Shown here one piece after another: positions 42,922 to 51,082 of a stretch of DNA of 64,000 bases. The translations under genes were made by a program, and so were the position numbers. Numbering within the stretch: the first letter of the stretch is position 1; the number at the start of each line of letters is the position of its first letter. This stretch comes from AC-37 sp036389835 (lineage in GTDB: Bacteria; Actinomycetota; Thermoleophilia; Solirubrobacterales; Thermoleophilaceae), in assembly GCA_036389835.1 (NCBI GenBank), contig DASVWC010000105.1, positions 124,001 through 188,000 of the forward strand, in the 5' to 3' direction. The notes beneath the pieces were generated by a model. It did no database searches and was not told the DNA's origin. It saw only the letters and a list, made by a program, of their open reading frames with translations.

Positions 42922-45174
42922 ATGGGTAGGAAGCCGATCACCCGCTCCTGCGCCCTCGTTGGGGCGCTCGCTGCTCTCATCCTCACCGTGGCCGTGGGGC
43001 CGGCGCATGCGGGTGAGTTCGTCGTAGGCAACTGCCAGGCAGACCCGCTCAGCTTCGGCACGCGGGCGTTCGAGGACTTCGCTACACGCGGCATGAAGAT
43101 CACCCGCACGTGCAACCCCGAGGGGAGCGGACTAATCGGGCTCGTCACGACGAACGCGGCCGGGAGCGGTCGCGTTGCCCGCGGCGCGCGAGCCGATGCG
43201 ATCCTCAACGCTCCGCCCGGCACCTACTTCACGAAGTTCCGGTGGGCGGGGACGACGCGCCGGCGCGACTGCAGCTACGCGCTCCAGCTGTTCGCCGACG
43301 GGCCCGGGATCGAGCCCGTCCTGATCCTGAACATGAAGGCGAACGAGGGCTGCCCGCAGGGCGCTACCACGCAGGCCGCGGGATACCGCTCGCGCAGCTA
43401 TCGCGTTCCTGGTGCGACCAGGATCGTGCAGAGGGTGAAGTGCATGGGCTCCGGCGGCGAGCGGTCGTGCTCAGCGCGTTCGTCGAACTACATCCGCACG
43501 TACAAGGCATCCGTCCGGATCGTGGACGGGCTGGCGCCGGGCGTTGCCGTCGTGGGCGACACGCCGCTCGGCCGGGGTGAGTGGGTGGGCGGCAATCAGC
43601 CACTCAGCTACGACGCGAGTGACAACGTCGGCGTCCGCGTCGCGCGGGCGGTCGTCGCGGACCAGCCACGCGCGCTGCATCTGCGCACCTGCATCTACGC
43701 AGATCGCGAGGGGACATTCGCCGACCGGACTCCGTGCCCGAACGGGCCCGGCCAAATGACTATGGACACGCGGGAGCTGGTCGATGGAACGCAAGAGCTG
43801 TTCGTCCAAGCAGAAGACACGGCAGGCAACATCGCCAACTCGGCGGTCGTCGCGGCGCGCATCGACAACACGCCTCCGGCGCGGGTGGACACCAACCTCG
43901 AAGGCGGATCCGGCTGGCGTAACGCGAACGACTTCGCGCTCGGATGGGCGAATCCGCCCGAGGGTGATCGCGCGCCGATCGTGGCGGCGAACTACCAGCT
44001 GTGCCGCAAGGGCAGTGGCGAGTGCACCCGGGCCGAGAGTCTTGGCGCGGACATCACGCGCTTCAACGTCGCGGTGCCGGCGCCAGGCGAGTGGTCGCTT
44101 TCGATGTGGCGGCGGGATGCCGCCGGCAACCAGGAGGAGGACAACGCCTCGGTTCCGGTGCTGCTGCGCTACGACCCGGAGCCCCCACAGCTCGGCTTCG
44201 AGCTGCCGTCCTCGTCCGACCCAACGCGGCTGTCGGTCCTGGTCACCGATCAGGTCTCCGGACTCGCCGGCGGGGCGATCGAGATCAGCCGAGAGGACTC
44301 GGGCATCTGGCAGTCGCTTGCGACCGAGAAGGACGGCACCCGGCTGACGGCGCGCGTAGAGGACGCCGGGATGGCGCCCGGCACCTACCTGCTGCGCGCG
44401 CGAGCGTATGACGAGGCTCGCAACGAGAGCTCCACCGACCGCCGGCTGGACGGTCAGCCGATGGTGCTGACGCTGCCGCTTCGGATCGCCTCGACGATGC
44501 GCGCCGGCGTGGAGCGCAAGCGGACGGTCTGGCGGACCATCAAGCGCAACGGAAAGCGTCGCAAGGTCCGCCGCCGAGTCACCGTGTTGAATCGGATCGC
44601 ACGTGTCCCGTATGGTCGCCGCGTCCAGATCGCCGGCCGGGTCGCGAACCGCGACGGGGAGGGGATTGCCGGGGCTCAGGTCGAGGTCTTCTCGGTCACG
44701 CGCACAACTCCGGAGCAGCTCGTCGGCGTGCTGCAGACCGACCAGGAGGGCCGCTATCGCTACACGGCGAAGGGCAGTTCGAGCCGCACGCTTCGGTTCG
44801 CGTACGCGGGGACGCCGCTGATCCTCCCCACGGAGCGAAAGGTGAAGCTGCGCGTACCGGCCGCGACTTCCATGCGGGTCAACCGCCGCCGCGTGCTGAA
44901 CGGCGATGCCGTGACGTTCCGCGGAAAGGTGCGCGGCCTGCCCGTGCCGGCCGACGGCAAGCTCGTCGAGCTTCAGGTCTATTTGTCGGGGCGCTGGCAG
45001 ACATTCCGAACAACGCGTGCCGACCAGGCGGGCGGTTGGGCGATCCGCTATCGGTTCAAGCGCACCCGTGGGGTGCAGCACTTCCGGTTCCGGGCCTCGC
45101 TGCCGCGAGAGGCGGGCTATCCGTTCGAGGCCGGTGGCTCTCGATCCCTGACAGTCCGGGTAAGGGGGCGATGA
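42922..45174 (+). CDS. Secreted multi-domain Ig-like protein (copy 2)
   Basis: A 750-residue paralogue of 13584-15797. A signal peptide (about residues 1-30, cleavage near AHAG) is followed by an N-terminal Cys-rich domain of about 180 residues. Ig-like repeats follow, with EDTAGNIANSAV, RDAAGNQEED and DEARNESS turns, and a basic C-terminal part (about 520-750) has repeated R-V-x-R-R-x-V-L-NG units. An AAGGAAG box precedes the ATG. Likely a cell-surface or extracellular protein; ligand unknown. Confidence 0.75.
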   Translation: MGRKPITRSCALVGALAALILTVAVGPAHAGEFVVGNCQADPLSFGTRAFEDFATRGMKITRTCNPEGSGLIGLVTTNAAGSGRVARGARADAILNAPPGTYFTKFRWAGTTRRRDCSYALQLFADGPGIEPVLILNMKANEGCPQGATTQAAGYRSRSYRVPGATRIVQRVKCMGSGGERSCSARSSNYIRTYKASVRIVDGLAPGVAVVGDTPLGRGEWVGGNQPLSYDASDNVGVRVARAVVADQPRALHLRTCIYADREGTFADRTPCPNGPGQMTMDTRELVDGTQELFVQAEDTAGNIANSAVVAARIDNTPPARVDTNLEGGSGWRNANDFALGWANPPEGDRAPIVAANYQLCRKGSGECTRAESLGADITRFNVAVPAPGEWSLSMWRRDAAGNQEEDNASVPVLLRYDPEPPQLGFELPSSSDPTRLSVLVTDQVSGLAGGAIEISREDSGIWQSLATEKDGTRLTARVEDAGMAPGTYLLRARAYDEARNESSTDRRLDGQPMVLTLPLRIASTMRAGVERKRTVWRTIKRNGKRRKVRRRVTVLNRIARVPYGRRVQIAGRVANRDGEGIAGAQVEVFSVTRTTPEQLVGVLQTDQEGRYRYTAKGSSSRTLRFAYAGTPLILPTERKVKLRVPAATSMRVNRRRVLNGDAVTFRGKVRGLPVPADGKLVELQVYLSGRWQTFRTTRADQAGGWAIRYRFKRTRGVQHFRFRASLPREAGYPFEAGGSRSLTVRVRGR

Positions 45175-45297
45175 TCCCGCGGTCGCCGCTGCGTCCGGGC
45201 GGCGTGGCCCGCCACGGCGTTCACGCTGCCGGAGCCGCTGCGAAACTCCGCGTGCCCGCTGGTGTCACCCGTGGGCCAACAACGGAAGGGGAACCGC

Positions 45298-45924
45298 GTG
45301 CTCCGCAAGCTCAGCCAGCACCTGACCTACGCCAACGTCATGGCGACGATCGCTGTGTTCGTGGCGCTCGGCGGGTCCTCGTACGCCGCGCTGCGGATCA
45401 GCAGCCGCGACATCGTCGATGACAGCGTCCGTGGCCGAGACGTCCGCGACGGTTCGCTGACCTACCGCGACGTTCGACGCAATTCGCTGGATGGGCGCGC
45501 GGTGAAGGAGTCCCGGCTCGGCCGCGTGCCGCGTGCCAAGAACGCCGACCAGCTCGGCGGCCTGCTTCCCGCCGACTTCAAGCTCAGGTGCGCCTCCGGC
45601 ACGCTCCCGGTGGCCGACGTCTGCGTCGAGACGACGGCTCGCCCGGCGGCGCCGTACGGCACCGCGCTGCGCGTCTGCGCGGACACCGAGACGCCGCAGA
45701 CTCCCGGCAGACGGCTGCCGACACACGGGGAGCTGACGGCGGCGCTCGCCGGAGCGCCGCTGGCGCCCGGCGGCGAGCTGACATCGAACGTTTATCCGTC
45801 GAGCTCGGACCCCGGTGGGCTCGACGTCCTGTACGTCACGGACTCGACGGGCCGGGTGGGGACCACGCCGAACACGGGGACCGGCGCCAAAGCGTTCCGC
45901 TGTGTTGCTGACCCGCTGAACTAG
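45298..45924 (+). CDS. Exported TYANV-type protein (copy 2)
   Basis: A 208-residue protein with the N-terminal LTYANVMATIAVFVALGGSSYAAL pattern, then repeated short polar strands (DIVDDSVRGRDVRDGS) and a C-terminal domain with cysteine pairs. GTG 45298 is chosen from the AAGGGG box six bases upstream and by alignment with copy 1; an earlier GTG at 45262 is possible. It completes the sigma, secreted, TYANV order seen in unit 1. Confidence 0.7.
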   Translation: MLRKLSQHLTYANVMATIAVFVALGGSSYAALRISSRDIVDDSVRGRDVRDGSLTYRDVRRNSLDGRAVKESRLGRVPRAKNADQLGGLLPADFKLRCASGTLPVADVCVETTARPAAPYGTALRVCADTETPQTPGRRLPTHGELTAALAGAPLAPGGELTSNVYPSSSDPGGLDVLYVTDSTGRVGTTPNTGTGAKAFRCVADPLN

Positions 45925-45950
45925 GTCGGTGGAGGATGGGCCTGATGCCG

Positions 45951-45965
45951 CCGGCCGTGGGCCGG
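45951..45965. terminator. Hairpin between convergent genes
   Basis: CCGGCC-GTG-GGCCGG, a perfect six-base-pair stem, sits between the convergent stops at 45924 and 45995. A bidirectional terminator is plausible although no T-run follows. Confidence 0.35.
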
Positions 45966-45994
45966 GAGCGTCACTGGGGAAAGTTCCGAGCTGT

Positions 45995-48946
45995 TCAACG
46001 CCGCGACTTCCGCGGCCTGCGACGCTCACGAGCTGCCTGTTGGCGCGCCTTGTGCAGCGCCGCTGTGCTCGCGTCGTTCGCCACGAGGCCGTTGATCCGT
46101 TTCGCCCAAACGGCGCCTAGTTCGGTGCCGTAAGCCGGAGTAACCGGGCCAAGCTTGAAGACGGTGAGCGCCGCGATCCCTCCACCCCCACGAGTCAATC
46201 CATGCATGCGGGCCGAGAGCGACGCCTTGACCTGTGGGCTGATGCGCGAGAAGGAACCTCGATAAACATACTGCCGTTCAGGTCGCGCCCCTGGGCGGTA
46301 GCCGTAGTCCCTCGACCATCCCGGAGCGCCATCGTGCTTATAGGTGAAGCCAGCATGCGTGGTGCCCCACGCCCGCACCACCGTCCCTAGCGACCGCCAT
46401 CCGGTGAGCCACTCGAGTCGCCGGACGGACTGGCTGACGACGCCTGCGTACATCCGATCCTGCGGCTCTGCATAGTCGCCGAATCCGTATGTCACCCCCT
46501 CGTTCGGTACCCCTTCGCGGATATCGAGCGGTAAGACGAGGCGAAGTTCGTCGTCGGGCCACGGATGTCTGTCTTGCTCGGCCGTGAACCGATCTTGCCA
46601 GGCTGGCATCTCACGCCAGTCCTCATCCCAGAGCACGTAAAGGCGCGAAGCGCCGGTAGTGCTAACCACCTGAGGAATGAATGGGAGCCAGCCGCCCGAT
46701 CCTACAGCGAACGCACGTGCCCAGCCCTCCAGCAAGGGGTACTCCTGGAGGGGGTTTTCAGTCGACCAGTGACAGAGATCCTCGCTGATCGAAGCCAAGA
46801 TCTCGTACTCGAAGGGAAGGGAATCTCCGAGGACCTCGGAGCGGGTGAGGTCGAAGTTGAGTTTGTGCCGGCTATCGGCGATCGCCACCGCTGGCTCTTG
46901 GACGAGTGCCTTGAGCCGATCGTCGGTCCAGAACCAGTAGCCCCCGAGCTGAAAACCGTTGTGGACGATCGACGACCCAGCGGCGCTGAAACCGGACGGT
47001 CTGCGCCAGACGATGCCGTCGAAGTCGGGCACTCGAACCGCCGTCCAATCGTCTGGGAGCTCACCGAGTGGCGACGGGACGTCCGCAGGGAAGTCGAAAT
47101 CGAACATGTGGCTGATCCGGAGTCCCCGAAGCTCCTCGATCGCCTCATCGATGCCCGAGGAGTTCAGTCGCAGGACCGCTTTCGGTGTCGATCCCCGGTA
47201 GTACTCCACGAAGTGACGAACGAAATGCAGGAGGACGCCCCCCCACGACCGGTCGGCCACTGAGTGTGCATCATCCAGTCGGGCTCTCTCGAAGGGGATC
47301 TCGACTGTTGTGCCTACGGGGCCATCGCACCAGCGGAGTTCGACAATCTCCGCGTTGTTCGCGACGACGAATTCCACCGCCTTCGCGCTGTCGGCGTGCT
47401 TCGTTCGGACGGAGATCTTGTCGCCGAGCAAAAACGCGGCGAACACCCCTATCCCAAACCGCCCAGCTTTCAGCCAAGCGAAGGCCTGCGACGGCGCTAC
47501 GGTCTCGAAGTCCTCAGGATTGGGACCAAGGGACGCACCTGCGGCCAAGTAGTACGTACTTACGGTCTCGGGGGTCATTCCAATCCCGTGATCGGTGACA
47601 CGAAGGACCGCCCGCTCGTCGGGAAGCTCCTCCAGCTCGACGATCACATCAGGCTCAGGACCTTGAGCCGTTGTCCCTCTGTGCCGGTGGAGCTCCCGAA
47701 CCGCATCGACGGCGTTCTGGACTAGCTCGCGCACCGCAATAGACGGCCGATCGCCGTAGAGTGGTCTGACCACGAGCCGGAAGAGGTCCGGATCGGTACG
47801 CAACCTGGCCTCGAGTGGTGCGAAGGGCAGTCGTTCGGTGACCGCCCGTTCACTAAGGTTGGCAACGATTCGTCGACGAGCGAGTGTCAGCACTCGGAAC
47901 CGCTCGTCGGAATACGTTTCGCTCAGGATGGCCGACGTGACGTCCATCTCGAACTGGACAGCCCGAAGAAGTTCGAGTACTTGGAGATAGGTCCGAAGAG
48001 TCAGGTCCTCTCCTGCCGTCACGTAAACGGCGGCTGGATCCTTCCCGTCCCAGCCGACTCGCGCGACGGCCGCATGCTTATTCCACTCGTCCAAGCTCGT
48101 CTGACTCAACGGGGCCTTGAGGTGCAATAGGACGGGAGGCGCGCGACCTGCGTCGATCTGCAGATAGTCGGCGACTCGAAGCAGGGACATCGCGAACGGG
48201 ACGAGCACACCCCATGGGCGAAAATTGCCGCGGTGCACGTGCTCGCAGTAGTCGACGATGGTCCGTAGATCCTCGCTGTGAGAGCGAGCAATTAACCCGG
48301 CCGCATCGGCAAGGTCGGGCATCAGCTTGAAGAGGTTTGGAAACGCGCTATGCGCCAGTCCAGGCCAGCCATGCAGGGCGATCTCATGCGCCGCGCGCGC
48401 GTGGTGGCGACGGATGAACTCGCCGACGAAAAGTCGGTCTGCCAGAGTCCAATTCAGGGGGTCCGGGTGTGACTCGTACACTGCGGCAGGAACGCCGCGG
48501 TTGTCTGGTCCGAGGATGGCCTCGATACTTCCCGATCCCATGCGGCGGCACTCAGCCTGGAACGCCAGCCAGAGTTCCGGCCACGGGCGATCTTCGGCGC
48601 GACCAGGCCTTGGTTCGGCGAACCAGGGCCGTGGCGTTGGCCCCGAAGTCACGAGCGCTACGAAGTGCGGCTCGCGCAGATGCATCGCGATGTCGTGGAG
48701 CGCGGTTGCGCAGATTATGGCCGCCGCGTCGCTCGGTTCGAGCACAGCCCAGGCTTCGCATGGGGTAAGCCGCACGGCCGTCTCGAGCACATGTTCGACG
48801 TGGTGTACCCCGTGGTCCGTGTACGCGGGGAAGAACGGGGTCTTGTTGTCTTCCAGCGTCTCCGCGATGGCACTCACGAAGGCGAGGGTCGGCGCTTCAA
48901 CCGGCGAGCCCGCCAGAAGCTCTCTGTACCGGTCGGGAATACGCAA
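45995..48946 (-). CDS. HD-domain / Hsp90-like GHKL ATPase fusion
   Basis: A 983-residue protein. The N-terminal part has an HD-phosphohydrolase pattern: DHGVHHVEHV at about residues 44-53 and LHDIAMHL at 83-90. A GHKL ATPase follows, with N box VRELVQNAVDAV near 405, G1 box DHGIGM near 452, and G2 box GRFGIGVFAAFL near 498. The second half continues like an Hsp90 middle domain and ends in a basic tail. HD nucleases or nucleotidases fused to Hsp90-type ATPases are found in uncharacterised conflict-system proteins. A nucleotide- or DNA-directed defence role is an inference. It is downstream of the SSB-like gene 49448-49735, in the same direction but 500 bases away. Confidence 0.7.
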   Translation of the reverse strand: MRIPDRYRELLAGSPVEAPTLAFVSAIAETLEDNKTPFFPAYTDHGVHHVEHVLETAVRLTPCEAWAVLEPSDAAAIICATALHDIAMHLREPHFVALVTSGPTPRPWFAEPRPGRAEDRPWPELWLAFQAECRRMGSGSIEAILGPDNRGVPAAVYESHPDPLNWTLADRLFVGEFIRRHHARAAHEIALHGWPGLAHSAFPNLFKLMPDLADAAGLIARSHSEDLRTIVDYCEHVHRGNFRPWGVLVPFAMSLLRVADYLQIDAGRAPPVLLHLKAPLSQTSLDEWNKHAAVARVGWDGKDPAAVYVTAGEDLTLRTYLQVLELLRAVQFEMDVTSAILSETYSDERFRVLTLARRRIVANLSERAVTERLPFAPLEARLRTDPDLFRLVVRPLYGDRPSIAVRELVQNAVDAVRELHRHRGTTAQGPEPDVIVELEELPDERAVLRVTDHGIGMTPETVSTYYLAAGASLGPNPEDFETVAPSQAFAWLKAGRFGIGVFAAFLLGDKISVRTKHADSAKAVEFVVANNAEIVELRWCDGPVGTTVEIPFERARLDDAHSVADRSWGGVLLHFVRHFVEYYRGSTPKAVLRLNSSGIDEAIEELRGLRISHMFDFDFPADVPSPLGELPDDWTAVRVPDFDGIVWRRPSGFSAAGSSIVHNGFQLGGYWFWTDDRLKALVQEPAVAIADSRHKLNFDLTRSEVLGDSLPFEYEILASISEDLCHWSTENPLQEYPLLEGWARAFAVGSGGWLPFIPQVVSTTGASRLYVLWDEDWREMPAWQDRFTAEQDRHPWPDDELRLVLPLDIREGVPNEGVTYGFGDYAEPQDRMYAGVVSQSVRRLEWLTGWRSLGTVVRAWGTTHAGFTYKHDGAPGWSRDYGYRPGARPERQYVYRGSFSRISPQVKASLSARMHGLTRGGGGIAALTVFKLGPVTPAYGTELGAVWAKRINGLVANDASTAALHKARQQAARERRRPRKSRR

Positions 48947-49173
48947 GCGACTGTGATCCTACATCCTGTTCGAAGGCGTCTCGGATCTCCGTAGGCGCAT
49001 TAGCCAGCCAACCATTGGAGCTCGTCGACTCGCTAGGTTGCCGCCTGGATCACGGGCGTGCGGGCTGTCCTCCTACTACGGTCTCTGGGGAATTCGGAAG
49101 CAGAGTCTGCCGCCACTGGCGCAACACGCGCATGCTCTCGACCTACATCCGGGAAGCCCGCTGCGTGCCGCCG
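48947..49173. other. Intergenic stretch before the HD/Hsp90 gene
   Basis: No gene or clear motif is supported here. It should contain the promoter of the HD/Hsp90-like gene. If the doubtful small gene at 49174-49398 is not real, the empty stretch extends to 49447. Confidence 0.35.
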
Positions 49174-49398
49174 CTACGCGCGCCGCTGATGAAGCGGTCG
49201 CTCGGGTGCCTGGGGATCCCAATCGTCGGCCACGGCTGACGCTGGCCCCGGCGGAAGCGCCGGCCAGGGCGGAGGCGCAGGAATGTACTGCTCACCGGGC
49301 ACTGGCTGATGCGCGTATGTGGCCCGCATCGCGCGGCCGCGCATGTGTCGATCGACCGCATCGGCCGTCAGCATGGCTCCAAGCACTCGGAAGAACAT
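49174..49398 (-). CDS. Small Pro-rich protein
   Basis: A 74-residue reading frame starting at ATG 49398, 50 bases after the SSB-like gene. It begins with a hydrophobic helix (FFRVLGAMLTADAVD) and continues as a Pro-rich segment (PVPGEQYIPAPPPWPALPPG). The composition looks protein-like, but there is no homology claim and only a weak ribosome-binding site. Confidence 0.35.
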   Translation of the reverse strand: MFFRVLGAMLTADAVDRHMRGRAMRATYAHQPVPGEQYIPAPPPWPALPPGPASAVADDWDPQAPERPLHQRRA

Positions 49399-49447
49399 CG
49401 CCGCTCGTTATCCCGCAGTACCCGGACAGAACATGCGTGACCGGCTC

Positions 49448-49735
49448 CTAGAGGAGATCGAGCTGGTCGATCAGAATGCCAACGCCGTCGTCAGGGGGAT
49501 CCGAGTCCAGCCGCCCCGAGAGGCCGACGCTACTGCCCTCGCTCAGTCGCTCGGCGAAGTCCTGCGCCCTGAGGCCGAAGGTGCTCGCCTCGACGTAGAC
49601 GACGCCGGGCTCCCTGATGCCGCCACCGGAGTAGCGCGGCACGGCCAGCTTCATCCGGCACTCCGGGACACCTCCGCGAGTCTCTCTGAGCTCCGGTTCG
49701 CCGACGAGGTGGGCGATGACACTGACGGTGTTCAC
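49448..49735 (-). CDS. SSB-like single-stranded DNA-binding protein (copy 2)
   Basis: A 95-residue OB-fold protein paralogous to 30389-30724: NTVSVIAHLVGEPEL at the start, CRMKLAVPRYSGGGIREPGVVYVEAS in the middle, and SVGLSGRLDSDP near the end. It shares the REPGVVYV segment with copy 1. GTG 49735 is the natural start; a longer reading enters the divergent regulator. It is truncated relative to copy 1 and ends in LIDQLDLL. Confidence 0.75.
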   Translation of the reverse strand: MNTVSVIAHLVGEPELRETRGGVPECRMKLAVPRYSGGGIREPGVVYVEASTFGLRAQDFAERLSEGSSVGLSGRLDSDPPDDGVGILIDQLDLL

Positions 49736-49756
49736 GGCAGCACCGTACCCTACTAC

Positions 49757-49769
49757 ACTGTGGCACAGT
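49757..49769. promoter_or_regulatory. Palindrome between the SSB-like and XRE genes (candidate operator)
   Basis: ACTGTG-G-CACAGT is a perfect 13-base palindrome in the 79-base gap between divergent genes, with a TACACT-like element overlapping its left side. It is a good candidate operator for the XRE regulator encoded on the right. Confidence 0.5.
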
Positions 49770-49814
49770 TCTCTAGGTGGTAGGGGTGGCTCCGGGCGGC
49801 GAAGATGCGCCCCC

Positions 49815-50021
49815 TTGGCACGCGCGACCTTCGGGACCAACCTCCGCCGCGCCCGCCAGGTGACCGGCCTCTCGCAGGAGGCGTTGGCCGACGCCGCCGA
49901 CCTGCATCGCAACACGATCCCGGCGCTTGAGAACGATCAGGCCGAACCGCGGCTCGGCACGATCCTCAAGCTTGCGCGCGCGCTCGGCGTTGAGCCGAGC
50001 GAGCTTCTCAAGGGCCTGTAG
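49815..50021 (+). CDS. XRE-family HTH regulator of the second conjugation region
   Basis: A 68-residue protein that is almost entirely an HTH: FGTNLRRARQVTGLSQEALADAADLHRNTIPALEN, ending in PSELLKGL. TTG 49815 gives the standard length for these single-domain regulators. It is divergent from the SSB-like gene, with a palindrome between them, and directly upstream of the conjugation operon it may control. Confidence 0.75.
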   Translation: MARATFGTNLRRARQVTGLSQEALADAADLHRNTIPALENDQAEPRLGTILKLARALGVEPSELLKGL

Positions 50022-50082
50022 CGAAGCGGGCCCCGCGTAAAGGGGCCACTTTGGCAGCTCGTTCCTCCTTAGGGACAGAGCG

Positions 50083-50715
50083 ATGCCCCACCCCCCTGAG
50101 AGCCCACCTTCCGTCGAGTTTGCGCCGGGTCGAAACACCGTCTTCGGCGTCCTCGATTCCTGCACCGAGCCCGCTCAGTCCACGGGCGCCACGCTCGGCG
50201 TTGGCCGGCTCTTCGCCGTTGCCGGGGCCGCGGTGCCCGAGGCGCTTCCGCAGCTGCCTCTCCCGCCTCTCCGTTCGCGGCGGGGGCGCCCCTGGTCGCT
50301 GGCCGGACTCGCGCGCGCCATCTGGCGGCGACCTCGGGTTCGTTTCGTTCACACCGGGTTGCTCGCCGCAGTCGGTCTCGTCGCGCTCATAGCCACCATC
50401 GATCCGTCCCGTGAAGCCGCGTCAACTGCGTCGCGCGACACGGGGAGGACACACGCGGACGCCGTCAAGCGAGCGCGGTCCCCGCAGAGCCGCCGCGCGA
50501 GGAATCCTCGTGAGCCACGGCGCCGCGACCGTCGCGAGCGGCTCGACGCGCGCAACGTTTCGCCTCGATCGCGCGCGCCGCGCGTGCCAGCGGTTCGCTC
50601 GCCTCGTCCTGCGCGCCGATCGAGCATGCGCGCTTCAAGTCCCCCTCCCCAGGCCCCGCGGGCGCCGGCGCTTCCGGCGCCGGTGCCCGCTGGGGCTCCG
50701 CCCGAGTTCCCCTGA
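50083..50715 (+). CDS. Single-TM protein with basic Pro/Arg-rich tail
   Basis: A 210-residue protein with one membrane helix at about residues 90-110 (HTGLLAAVGLVALIATI) and a long Arg/Pro/Ala-rich C-terminus. It precedes the pilin gene by 19 bases. The role in the conjugation machine is unknown. Composition of the tail is low-complexity, so its exact extent is less certain. Confidence 0.5.
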   Translation: MPHPPESPPSVEFAPGRNTVFGVLDSCTEPAQSTGATLGVGRLFAVAGAAVPEALPQLPLPPLRSRRGRPWSLAGLARAIWRRPRVRFVHTGLLAAVGLVALIATIDPSREAASTASRDTGRTHADAVKRARSPQSRRARNPREPRRRDRRERLDARNVSPRSRAPRVPAVRSPRPARRSSMRASSPPPQAPRAPALPAPVPAGAPPEFP

Positions 50716-50734
50716 TCCCAAGCAGGAGATAGCG

Positions 50735-51082
50735 ATGACGCTGCGCCTCAGATCCCGTCCCGCCAGCCACGTGCGGTGGCTCGGAGCGGCCGTGCTCGCG
50801 ACGGTGCTTCTCGCTGCCCTTCTGGCACCCGAGGCCGCTGACGCCGCGCTTCGGAGCGCGGCTGGGGGTGGCGGTGGCAACGGCGGCGGCTTCGGCCGCT
50901 TCGTGACGTTCATCAACCGGCTCGCCGACTTCATGATCCCGATCGGCGGCGCGTTCTCGGTACTCGGGCTGATCTGGGGCGGCATGCTGTTCCAGGCCGG
51001 CGACGCACGAGCGGGACGCGTGCTCGGAATGACGGCGCTCGGGGTCGGCGTCGTGCTGTTGTCGAAGCCGATCGCGGCGTAG
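50735..51082 (+). CDS. Pilin-like VirB2/TrbC-type protein
   Basis: A 115-residue protein with a signal peptide (cleavage about residue 38, after ADA), a Gly-rich linker, and two membrane helices (FMIPIGGAFSVLGLIWGGMLF and VLGMTALGVGVVLL). This is the VirB2/TrbC pilin plan. AGGAGATAGCG precedes the ATG. The stop shares one base with the next GTG. Confidence 0.7.
   Translation: MTLRLRSRPASHVRWLGAAVLATVLLAALLAPEAADAALRSAAGGGGGNGGGFGRFVTFINRLADFMIPIGGAFSVLGLIWGGMLFQAGDARAGRVLGMTALGVGVVLLSKPIAA

Noticed and set aside
45995..48946. Plain histidine kinase or chaperone Hsp90 (HtpG)
   Set aside because: No phospho-acceptor His domain, and an HD domain at the N-terminus that HtpG lacks.
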